A stretch of DNA of 64,000 bases from Cocos nucifera (lineage: Eukaryota; Streptophyta; Magnoliopsida; Arecales; Arecaceae): positions 1 to 64,000 of the forward strand of contig QRFJ01005780.1 of NCBI GenBank assembly GCA_006176705.1. The letters are read 5' to 3'. The number at the start of each line of letters is the position of its first letter. The first letter of the stretch is position 1. Below the pieces are notes generated by a model that was given only the letters and a program-made list of their open reading frames with translations, searched no databases and was not told the DNA's origin. Positions 48,181-58,927 of this stretch are shown here, in pieces. The position numbers and the translations under genes are program-made.

Positions 48181-50151
48181 GCTCATGTCAAAAGACAACA
48201 AAAGGACAAGTTAGACTTTAGGTCCTTTAGAACTCGATTCATAGGATATTCTAAAGAGTCATTAGGGTATTATTTCTATATTCCAAAAGATCATAATATG
48301 ATTGTGAGTCGACATGCCATCTTTCTTGAAAAATAGTTTATTCAAGATAGTAGCATTGAAAAGTAGATCAAGCTCAAGGAGAAAGTCTCACAAGAACAAT
48401 GAGCTAAGGACCTAATGGAACCAAATCAGATTGAGCCAATCCATTCACTACCTCCTCTACCTCGTAGATCGAAAAGAATTTTTCAACCTCCTGAAAGGTA
48501 CTTAGGTACTATTTCAGAGAAAGTAGAGAAAATATTCCTCGTAAGTAATGGGGTTCATGGTGATAATCTCAAAACCTATAATGAGATGATATCAGATATC
48601 GACTCCGAGAAATGGTTAGAGGTAATGAAGTCAGAAATTGACTCGATGCACTCAAACCAAGTCTGAACCTTGGTAGATCCATCAGAAGGTATAGTACCTA
48701 TTAGATATAAATGAATCTACAAGAGAAAGATTGGTGCAGATATGAATGTAGAGACATTCAAGGCTAGATTAGTGGTAAAAGATTATAGTCAGCATGCAGG
48801 CATTAACTATCAGGATATCTTTTCGTCAGTAGCTATGCTAAAATTCATCTGTATATTGCTTGCTATTGCAGCATATTTTGATTATGAAATATGGCAAATG
48901 GATGTGAAAATGGCATTCTTGAATGGATATCTTGAGAAAAAGATCTATATGGAACAGCCGCTAGGTTTCACATTCAGTGATGATGATCATAAAGTATGCA
49001 AACTGCAAAGGTCCATATATGGACTTAAGCAAGCATCTTGAAGCTGGAACACTCATTTTAACGATGTGATCAAACTATTTAGTTTCATCAAAAATGAGGA
49101 GGAGCCATGTGTATTCAAAAAGATCGGTAGGAGCGCTGTTGTCTTTCTCGTATTGTATGTGGATGACATCCTCCTTATTAGGAATGATGTTCCCATGTTG
49201 ACCATAGTTAAAATATGGTTATCTAAAGAATTCTCCATGAAAGACCTAGGAGAAGCATCCTTTATTCTAGAAATTAAGGTCTATATAGATAGACCGAATA
49301 GGATGCAAGGACTTTCATAGAAGATGTACATAGAGGAAGTGCTAAAGAGGTTTAGCATGGAAAACTCTAAGAGGGATTTAGTACCCTTCAGACATGGCAT
49401 TCATCTTTCCAAGAAGATGTGCCCTAGCAAATCTGAGAAAATAGAATGCATGAGCAAGATCCCTTATGCTTCAGCAATAGGGAGCCTCATGTATGCCATG
49501 TTATGTACACGACCTGATATAGCCCATGCTGTGAGTGTCACGAGTAGATATCAATCGAATCCAGGTGAAGAACACTGGACTTCTGTGAAATGTATCCTTA
49601 AGTACTTAAGAAGAACTAAGGATATGTTGTTGGTCTTTGATAATGAAGAACTCCAAGTCTAGGGGTATACAGACTCGGATTTTATGTTCGATGTAGATGA
49701 TCGAAAGTTGACATCTAGGAGTCTGTTTATGTGCAATGATGGAGCTGTCAGTTGAAAAAGTTTTAAATAGATTATGATAGCAGATTCCACCATGGAAGCA
49801 GAATACATCGCTGCGTCAGAAGCTGCAAAGAAGGCATTCTGGTATAAGAAGTTTGCCATAGAGATCGAAGTGATGCCATCAAATGCCATTCCTCTGTACT
49901 GCGATAATAATGGCACCATAGCCCTTGCTAAGGAGCCAAGGTCTCATCAGAAATTCAAGCACATCGAACGATGATACCATCTCATCCATGATTACCTCGA
50001 GAAGGATTACGTTGAGGTCAAGAGAGTCGACTCCGTAGATAATGCAGCAGATCCACTTATAAAATCATTGGGCCAGCAGAAGATCAAAGCCAACCTTGAG
50101 AAGATGGGACTTAGAATTGTAGCCAATTGGTTTTATATCAAGTGGAAAGTT
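48181..50151 (+). pseudogene. Element A reverse transcriptase and RNase H, decayed
   Basis: LPRRSKRIFQPPERY linker, then KWLEVMKSEIDSM, ARLVVKDYSQHAGINYQ, QMDVKMAFLNG, YGLKQAS and LVLYVDDILLI with YVDD intact (about 49150-49180). These lead into FSMKDLGEASFIL and the RNase H blocks: CTRPDIAHAVSVTSRYQSN, GYTDSDF, STMEAEYIAASEA and PLYCDNNGTIALA. The last codons reach the purine tract. At least eight stops occur, mostly at Trp, Arg or Gln positions. Confidence 0.9.
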
Positions 50152-52464
50152 TGTTAGATATGTATGCCCTAGAAGTCATAATTGGCTGACACTTGTAATA
50201 TACTTCTAGAAACAGAATTATAATTTTGACTATAAATAATAAAATAGATTATTTTCTATCACATGTGTATTTAGTGTCTGTGATACATCCCTTGAGTTAA
50301 TGGTAATGATAATTCATATTTTTAAGAATTGAAAATTTAAGACATAAATTTTTATTTATTAACTCATAAAAGGCTCCTGACCATAGGATCATCATGAGAA
50401 TGGTGATTGATCCAGAAGGTTAGTGTACAATCACTTCTTCATAATAGATGAGTCTTGAGTCTACAGTGTAGAGATACCGGAGTGAGAGTATAGGTACTCA
50501 TTAGAGAACGAGGACACTGAGCGTAACCACCTCGAGTAGTCATAAGAAAGTCTATCTTCTTATCGATGACTGACTCGATGCTGCAGTGGTGTGTCTGGTT
50601 CTTTGACCTGAGGTGCATCGACAGTTCATCTTGAGGGTGTTATAGTTTGACTATACCATAACTCGGTCTCCTAGCCATTCAAAATCCTGAGGTGTATGTT
50701 GGCTATAGCATGTTCATTGTAGAAATTGGATTGCACCAAGATAGGAATCTATCTACCTCGATGGATGAGGAGCAGTCCTATGATGATCATGAGAATCAAA
50801 TCCATAAGCCCATGGCCATGGCAGAGAGTGAAATAATAGAAAGAGTTTCTATTAAGATTTTCACATCGGACTTGAATCGAATGATTAAATCATATGATAG
50901 AAATTAGGGTTTGATCAGTTCACCTTAATCCTAATCTGATCAGAGCTCAAGATAGAAGAACTTAATCACACAGGTAGCTGCACCAAGAGGTTCGTTTTCA
51001 GTTTTGATGGGTTGCCACCATATACTGCTAGGTGTCACTGATGGATTTTAGGAGGGAGCAATTAGAATGATTTAGATGATCGATCATTGTAGTTGTCTGA
51101 ATCAAAAGAGTTCCGATCCATCAAAAGGAGTTTCAATGATGTCAATGATGGAGATCATAATATATCTTATTATCGTATAGAACTTAACCTAACTGGATCA
51201 CACAAACAAGGGTTTGGATCTGGATATCATCAATTGGACTAATCCAGTTTAATTGATTTGAATTAGATTTAATTAGGTTCAAAAAAATCGTGCTAGCACA
51301 TGATTGAGCCTAACGTTCTTCTTCTATTATCATTAAAAATTATCTCAATTGAGCCAAATATATTTATGCTCACTCAGGTACCTTTATCTGATCTGACCAA
51401 AATTTGTCTAGGTTAGAAAATGATTGTCTTAATTTATGAGATAAATTTGAGACAACACCTGCCATTTTCCATCACCTACTAATTTTTGTCTTTTGACTTT
51501 GGTCAAACGTTGACCTTTGACTCTTGGATATCTGCCCATGTGTCATGCATCCATAAGAGAGACTTATTGACCAAGTCCACCTACCATTTGGTAGGCAGAT
51601 AGAGGGTGCATGCCAGGCAGATAGAGGGCGCATGCTTAGGATGGTGTGCGCCCCATTTGGATAAACACTGGAGTCCCATACGAATGAGACTCCAGGTTGC
51701 TTCTTGGATTCAAACTAAGTGATCCTTACCTATAGACTTTGACCAGTCTAAGACACCATCTAAGGATGAATCTGTAGAGCTCTCATATGATTGGATCAGG
51801 TGATATCATCCCACCAATCAGATTTAGATCTGATTGCACGAAGCAACGTGATTGGCCGAGATGATGCAGCACTGCATGGCATAGTAGGGTCTATAAATAA
51901 ATCCTATCTACACCCAACCTAAAGAAGAGTTCCTCTTAGCCCATGCCCCAAGGCTACCCCTCTCCCTCCTCCAAGTCATCTTCTGATCCTCTCTCTCCTC
52001 TCCATGCCCAAGGAAGTTGGGCTTCAGTTTAGTACGATCCAAGCAAGAAAAAGGCTGATGAGAAAGAAAGAAGGCAGCATTGCTGCAGAGACGACTGCTG
52101 ATCTTCAGAAGAAGTTTTGAAAATCTTTCAAATCAAATCTAGATCTGATTTTTAGAGATATGATAAAGAAGAAGAAGATCTTCAGATCCAGTTCGAGTGG
52201 ATACCGATAGAGACCAGGCGTTTGCATGGCTAGATTCAAAACCTCAAGCAATCAACAGGATCATCAAAGGATAATCGGATTACCTAAAACAAGATAACAT
52301 TAATTCAGATTTAATTTAATTTAATTTTTTTATTTATCAGATCATAAAATTAGATCTGAAAAATATTAGATCTGATTTGGATCTAAGAGAAAATTTTTGA
52401 AATATGCCTCTCAATCCAATTAGATTTGAATGAACCTGATCCGAAAAATCTATTTTTTCCTTCA
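50152..52464 (+). repeat. 3' LTR of copia element A
   Basis: Partner of 42047-44328. It carries an extra short repeat of AGGCAGATAGAGGG (about 51594-51630) absent from the 5' copy, accounting for most of the length difference. Confidence 0.9.
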
Positions 52465-53981
52465 ACCATGTGTACCTATGGATAGATTCAAAATCAATTA
52501 TTTCTCTAAACAACTTCTAGTAACATTAATTTTGCCCAATAGACCTAATCAGTAGACTTTGGCTTTCATTGAAAAAGGTTCGATTAGGTCCAATCATTAA
52601 CATGACCATATTTGGTCTTATCTAACCAATAAATGATCAGGCCCGACTTTGGTCGGCCAACCTAACCACCATCAGAAATACTTAACCAAATTATCATTTT
52701 ATGAATGATAATTTTATTAGTCAATAATCATCAAGCCTTTGGGCCTTCAATGATCATTATACTAATGAATCCATTATCACTCAACTTAATGGAAGGCTAT
52801 GATTTAGTTATCTATATAACTATTTTATTTTTAAGAATTTAATAATTTTATAGGATTTAGTTAACTAATTTAAAAAAATTTAGCAAGCCAATTTCGATCC
52901 TCCCACTGACTTCACCAAGTCAGAAAAAAAATCTAATCTAAGCTAGCATTAGGAGCACCTAAATTAGTCAAACTGATTTACCTAATAGACATGGATGAGT
53001 CCGAATCACCAAGTGATCTAATCAAAATCTAACTTAGCAGGATGGCCAGGTAAGTAAGATCAATGGAAGAGATATGCCATTAACTCGTCAAAGACCGAAT
53101 CAATGCGAGTAGCTTCCAAATTAAAAATCACTGGTCAAACTGCCAAACTAATCTTAGACACCATCCGGTTCATTAATTTTAATTTGACCAACTTAGTAAT
53201 TTTGGATTCGACTGCATAGCCTTAAATCAAGTCCATTTGATCCTTGTTAAAGGCATGGACTTGATCAACTACAACTATTGTAATTGAGTCTATAGAGTCC
53301 TTGACCTAATCTAAATTAATATTTAATTAGATTTGATCAATTACTCTAAATTAGTCCATCTTTTAACTAGCCTTAGGTCTAACCCAATTTATGGACCTAA
53401 TTTAGCTAACTCAATAACCCACAAGTTTATGATTAATGACTTAGAGTCTTAATTCATAATTTTAGATACTAAATCATTATACTTAATTTTTAATTAAGTT
53501 TATGGGCTGAGGGTTAGAGTTCGGTATTTTGAAAATATTTTTAATTTTGAAAGATTCTTTACAACTTAGCATTGTTCACCAATTGAGTTGATTCATTTCA
53601 AAATTAAATCATCTCAATTCACAAACAATACTAGTTGTAGGATTTAATTTGAAACTATGTACACTACATAATCATGAAATCATGAATCAAATTTTATCTA
53701 ATTATGCATTCATGATCATAAATCAGATTAAAATTTAATATAATTAAATCATAAAAATATTAGATCAAATCTAGTAATTTCATGATTAACGATATAGATC
53801 AGCAACATACCAGGACAACCTTTTTACTGTAGGGAGTAAACCCTACAGCAGGACAACCTATAGTCCGTGCGATCTAAATTTTAATTTTTTATATCTAATT
53901 ATTTTAATTATTAAATTAATATTTAAATTAAATCTAAATTATTAATCTAAATATGCAAGCATATCATATTTAAAGAGTCTT
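52465..53981 (-). other. Untranslated leader of element B
   Basis: Between the insertion point of element A and the primer site of element B. No gene; AT-rich with many stops. It contains a short GTAGGGAGTAAACCCTAC inverted repeat near 53828-53845. Confidence 0.6.
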
Positions 53982-53993
53982 GCTCTGATACCA
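53982..53993 (-). other. Primer-binding site of element B
   Basis: Minus strand TGGTATCAGAGC, two bases from the end of the right LTR. Confirms minus orientation and initiator-Met tRNA priming. Confidence 0.95.
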
Positions 53994-53995
53994 TT

Positions 53996-56764
53996 TAAAG
54001 AAAATAGTGCAGAATTTGCCATGCTACTTTCGAAAAATATTTCAAAAATAGCAATGATGCAGTAAAAAATAATTAATCTAATTAATTATCTACTGATCAT
54101 ATTAGATTATTTAATTCTATATATTAGGATCTAAATATAATATACATGCATACATCAATAGATCTGAAAATAAAATTATGTAATAAACTATTTACTACAT
54201 CTACGTGTTCAGAACATAATACTTTTTCGTAGGTAGTTGATCATCATAATCTGAGTCTATCGAATAATGCTCTGATATCATGTCATATCCGCACATATGT
54301 TCGACCTCTATGGTTGGTCTACACGGAGCTCTTGGTCCCGATCAACCCTACTGAAGTGCTAGCTCCTCGCTGGAGCCTTCAATGGCTAATCACGATCGAT
54401 CCAATTGATCGTATATTTTTTTATTTTTAGATATTTTAAAAAATTAAAATATAAATATTGAAGGATGATGAATATGTGTTTCAAATTTGGTGGCAATCCA
54501 ATGCTCACAGCACTCGATCTCTCCACCCGAACCCAGATTCCCAAATCTAGGATTTCACTCGGTCCAAAAATTCTGACACACTAAAAATCCTATCACGCCC
54601 TCTCTGTGTGGAGTTTTTCTATGAAATAAATTTTCATGGAAAGATAACTTTTAGATCTATAATCATTCTTTAGATCATATCTAAAAATAGGATATCCTTA
54701 GAGATGAAAATCATAAGAGAAGAGAGGCATAAAGAAAAAGAAAAGTGCTGTAGGATCCTATTCACCTTCACTCCAAGATTTTTTTTGCCTAGAACTAATG
54801 CCCAAACACTCTAAATTTTTTACCACATAATGCTAACCCCTTCTACTACATGTAAAAAAATTTTTATAATTTATTGACATGAATACTATGAAAAAACTAC
54901 ATAAAAAATAATAAGGATTGAGTGGTTGAGAGGTTTTAACCACTCACTTGATTTCAAAAATCAAATGAGCCTCTTATCCTTATCCAATGCCCCCTCCATT
55001 ATGTTTAACATACAGAAGGACTCTCCTTCTACGTGCATATTTTTATTTCTCAAAAAATATTTGACAAACAAAAGGGAGGACGTGGGAAGCAGAGTGAAAA
55101 AGTCAAAAATGGTGGGCGCATAGAAGAATTTGAATTCAAACTTTATTTGACTTGGTCCTAATTGGTTTCAACCAAACCAATTAATTTAGATCCAATTAAA
55201 CTAGATTAAATCCAATCAAATTAGGCTTAGCCTAATTTAATAAAATTTTAATTAAATTAGAAATTAATTAGATTTACATCCTGATCAAATTAGGGTTAAA
55301 ACTCCCATGACGATTAAGTCATCTCATGACCTGATCGAGATGACCTGATCGGGTCAAATCCAATCGAATCAAATTCAATCGGACTTGATCGAATCCTTAT
55401 CGCTCAATCAAATTAAGCTAATCAATAATCAAATTACTAATTAATCCTTCAAAAAATATCTGAGTTTAAATCGAATGTATTACTGAGCAACAGAGTCCTA
55501 TCAACATGAAACTCTTGAAGAGTCCTAAACCAGTGGAACTCTTGAACCCAATGTCCCAAACGAATTAAACTCATGATCCTAAAGTTTCAAACTAGTAAAA
55601 CTCATGATCAGAGAGTTTCAAACGAGTAGGACTCAAAGTTTCAGTCTAGTAGAATTCTTGGTCACAGAGTCCCAGTCTAGTAGGACTCTTGACCATAGTA
55701 TCCTAGATTATCAAGACTCATGATCAAAAAGTTCTAGACAAATATGACTCAGAGTTTCAGTCCAGTAGGATTCTTGGTCACAGAATTTTAGTCCAATGAG
55801 ACTCTTGACCATAGAGTTTCAAACCAATGGGACTTTTGATTAGATGAAAACTTCTAATGTGTGTGATTCCGTAGGTCCGAACATAAGTCGGTAGTATAGA
55901 AATCAATTTCTATACTAATCGAAGTGATCATCTAATAATGGTACCGACGTCCGAATAGGTTGAATAATCGCAATCGCAACATTCAGAACCTACGCGAATA
56001 TGATTATCGTATAATTCATCCTTATGACCTCTATATAATAGATGACTCAGGATTAGACTGTCAATCCTAGAAAATACATCCATGTCGTGTCTCAAAGTAA
56101 TTAGTCCCGTGACTCCTCACTAAGACTATCCTGATCAAGATTTTGCTAAATTGAAATACAATTGAACACAGCTTCTGAAATCAGGAGTAGTCAATCACAT
56201 CTTGATACACGCACCGACTCCATAAATACTTGACTGTATCCAAAAATCTTTCATCACTGAATTAAAAATTTAGATAGTCTAGCACCAAAATACAGTGAGT
56301 TGCTTGGAATTCACCATGGTGATCTCAGATCGAAGGGATATTTATACCCATATTTCATCGAAGCTAATCTTGATAGGAGAAAAGCCCTAAAGTTGGTCAC
56401 GTTCAGTATAGATGTATCCATACATCTCACTTGCGTGCCATATCAATATCTCAACACTCCTTGATTATAAGGACAACCAACCTATATGGCACACAATGAT
56501 CTATACTTGAAAAATATTATCGTCCTAAGTAACAACGTATCATTTAGTCGTGAACTATTTAAGGACTAAATGATAAATTCTTCTTTGCCGAATTTAGATA
56601 GTCCTAAGGACTTCATCATAACACAGGAGTTCATTAGAAGACAATAGAATTTATGATAAAAAATATCAAAATAACTTTTATTAATTTATAATCCATATAC
56701 AATTATAAATATATGGTCCAACCGTCAACAGACTGATGATTGGCTTTGAGACATATTTTCAACA
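53996..56764 (-). repeat. 5' LTR of copia element B
   Basis: Partner of 35062-37814 and nearly the same length. Its inner end reads TAAAG where the other LTR has TGAAA, a G-to-A change in the terminal dinucleotide. It holds the 55490-55850 GACTCTTG array. Confidence 0.85.
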
Positions 56765-57840
56765 CTAGAGTCAGTGGAGCACTAGATCATCAAAAGTGGA
56801 ACCTATAGAAAAAGTTTCCACCGAAGATAGCTCAAGTGGAGATCCTCTAATGTTCAAGTCAGTCATCCAGCCAACAAGTAGGAAAAAAGGCATTCGAGAG
56901 AGAGGGATTGCGTACCTTAGAGGTCTCTTTTTATCTCTTTTTATGAGGGAGGTTGGAGCCATAGAAGAATGAGAGGATAGCAAAGATCTTTTACCTCTCA
57001 TTGAATATCCTCGAAATCCATGCATAGCCCTTAGACTTTCTTAAGTTTGATAAGTAGTCACTTCATGGCATGTGAAAGCCTTTTTTATTAGTGGCATGGA
57101 TTGACAAGCAGCAACTAGAGAGTGTGGATGATTCACTCTACATATGATTACGTTCATTTATTAATGGGATGATATGACATGACCATAATGAGATTTCTAG
57201 GAGAGTCAATAGTCGAGATTGGGAGCAAAAGCCGATGTTGGCCAAGGACCTATTGGCTGAGAATTGAAGTTTGAGATCCACTAGTCCGAATCGGACGTCG
57301 AAGTGGCCTGATCCCACATGAGATGACACGGCCTGATGAGGCTGTGCGAGGACCGATCTTTCTAAAATAATTTATAATAGTGAATGGCTCTGAGGCTGAT
57401 TAGAAGTAAGGATTGACTAAAGATCTCCGAAAAAGATACCAGAGCTAGGGCTTTTCTTGGTCGAGGAAGTTCTGTTGGCTGGGGAGGTTCTATCGGTCGA
57501 GGATTGGTCAGCAATCGATGTAAGGGCTAAGGCTGTTGAGGGGCTCATAAGCCGAGTGAGGGTCAGAAGGAGGCAGGGAGCGTGAGTACCCATGGGTGAG
57601 AAACTGAGTGTGTGTGTGCATTCTCCTCATGTTCTCTCAGCCATCCTTTCTCTCTCTCCTATCTTTTTATTTTTTTTTGTCCTATTGTAATGCCCATGGG
57701 AGGATGGGGCAATTAACATAGTCTGTTGGAGCCAGGTGACCCAGGGCAATTCTCTAAGCATATGCATGGTGAGTAATGCGATCATGAAGCTCTCCAGGTT
57801 CCACGTTTTCTGCCGGTTCGAAAATATCCCTAACAACTAG

Positions 57841-58671
57841 TATCATTATTCATTTTGTTTCTGAATGTTTCAGTTAGTATGCCCTAGATCAGCTTTTGTT
57901 AGGATTTACTGAATTGTGCAGATGGTACATAGAAGTAACCTAACAATCTCTCTAGTTGTTAAAACTTACTGTACCATTCAAAAACTTTTCACCATCTCGA
58001 ATCATTCTCTGGACTGCTCCCGGACGCTCGGGTTGTTGTTCATCATACATCGTTCTTCTCTGAACTCTGAACCTCTCCTCGCATTCCTCCATTTTACTTT
58101 TCCAAGACCAGCGTGGCCTCAGTTTCCCACCAAAAAGTGGTCCCTCTCTGGGCTCCCGCCCTATGAGACCAAGAAGAGGCGCAGTTCACTCAAATTGAAC
58201 ATCAGGAACAGGTGGCACCCAGGAAACGGGGTGGCGGTAGCGCAAGCAACTGTTTAATTCAAACATGGAGAATAAAGCTCAAGGAAAGCATCTTTGGCTA
58301 AAGGCCCCGTGCCCCAAAAGCCTCCGGTATTTGCTTTTGCTTTTCAAACGGCCTCTGCTTTGCACTATTGTTTTGGCCCCATGCTTTGCTTTCCCCACGG
58401 GCATTGCTGGCCTAAGAAGGAAGGGATGCGAGGATTTTAACACGCGAACCCCTCTAAGCCCCCCAACCAAATTGACCGACCTCACCTTTTCCCACCCGCC
58501 CCAAGCACTAGGCTTTCTTGTAGTTTCCTCTTCTAAAGAAGGCACAACATATAACTAAACATGGTCAGATCTCTACAAACAAACTCTGTTCAACTGGTTC
58601 CATGACCGACTTGGTTAAGGCACCGCCGCCCATCCATCATGATCACATCTTTATTCCCTCCACTTTCACCT
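57841..58671. other. Upstream region of the MCTP gene
   Basis: Unique-looking, higher-GC sequence. Short ORFs on both strands show no family features. It is probably the MCTP promoter, directly beside the solo LTR of Nest 2. Confidence 0.5.
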
Positions 58672-58681
58672 TTTAAATATA
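58672..58681 (+). promoter_or_regulatory. Probable TATA box of the MCTP gene
   Basis: TTTAAATATA, followed by a pyrimidine-rich patch (CTCTTCCCTCC...) typical of plant core promoters. It predicts a transcript start near 58705 and a 5' leader of about 220 bases. Confidence 0.55.
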
Positions 58682-58740
58682 GCTTCAAGCTCTTCCCTCC
58701 TTGTCCCTTAGTCCCTTGTCCACAAAGACGTAGCTTCTCC

Positions 58741-58849
58741 ATGAATGAAGTCCTCTTCCTTCCCCCTTCAAGGCAGAACCTGCCATCTTGAGTCCCTGAA
58801 AGAAAGGGGAAGACAATCTGAGGCTACTTTGCGTCACGATTGGGCTTGA
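58741..58849 (+). promoter_or_regulatory. Two overlapping upstream ORFs in the MCTP leader
   Basis: ATG at 58741 opens a 16-codon ORF ending TGA at 58789-58791. ATG at 58745, in another frame, opens a 34-codon ORF ending TGA at 58847-58849. Both end before the main ATG at 58928. If the transcript starts at the predicted TATA site, they would reduce or regulate translation of the main ORF. Confidence 0.45.
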
Positions 58850-58927
58850 GGTTACTTGCAAGGTGGCCAAAATCCCGCTTCCTTGCCGGCGAGGGAAGCC
58901 GAGAATATTGGGTGAGGGAGGAGGATC

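Larger units (their letters stand above)
42047..52464 (+). mobile_element. Ty1/copia element A, plus strand, inserted in element B
   Basis: LTRs 42047-44328 and 50152-52464 (about 2.3 kb each), both starting TGTTAGATATG and ending CTTCA. Primer site TGGTATCAGAGC lies at 44331. The purine tract AAGTGGAAAG (50140-50149) adjoins the 3' LTR. Copia gene order lies between them, with many stops. It sits between the leader and gag of element B in opposite orientation. Flanks AATCC and ACCAT do not give a clear duplication. The first 140 bp of the two LTRs differ at about a dozen positions by eye, so insertion is not recent. Confidence 0.9.
35062..56764 (-). mobile_element. Ty1/copia element B, minus strand, split by element A
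   Basis: LTRs 35062-37814 and 53996-56764 (about 2.75 kb each), with target duplication CTAGA at 35057-35061 and 56765-56769. The right (5') LTR adjoins the initiator-Met primer site. The coding order on the minus strand is gag, protease, integrase, reverse transcriptase, RNase H (41912 to about 37830), the copia order. Several stops, frame slips and a 47-bp duplication make it inactive. Excluding element A it is about 11.3 kb. Tork/Angela-like by gag motifs; LTRs this long are unusual for copia. Confidence 0.9.
35018..57840 (-). mobile_element. Solo gypsy LTR C, host of Nest 2, with target duplication
   Basis: LTR pieces 35023-35061 and 56770-57835, split by copia B. ACTAG occurs on both outer sides (35018-35022 and 57836-57840), a perfect 5-bp duplication. 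On the minus strand it starts TGTTAGGGATATTT and ends CACATCAATA, with CA decayed to TA. A minus-strand TATA (ATAAAAAGAG, near 56930-56945) and a U5 motif (GACTTGAACATTAGAGGATC) mark it as a gypsy LTR related to those at 220-1097. No primer-binding site or polypurine tract adjoins it, so it is solo, about 1.1 kb when joined. Confidence 0.75.

Noticed and set aside
42042..52469. Target duplication for copia element A
   Set aside because: Flanks AATCC and ACCAT do not match, and shifting the LTR end by a base or two gives only partial agreement.
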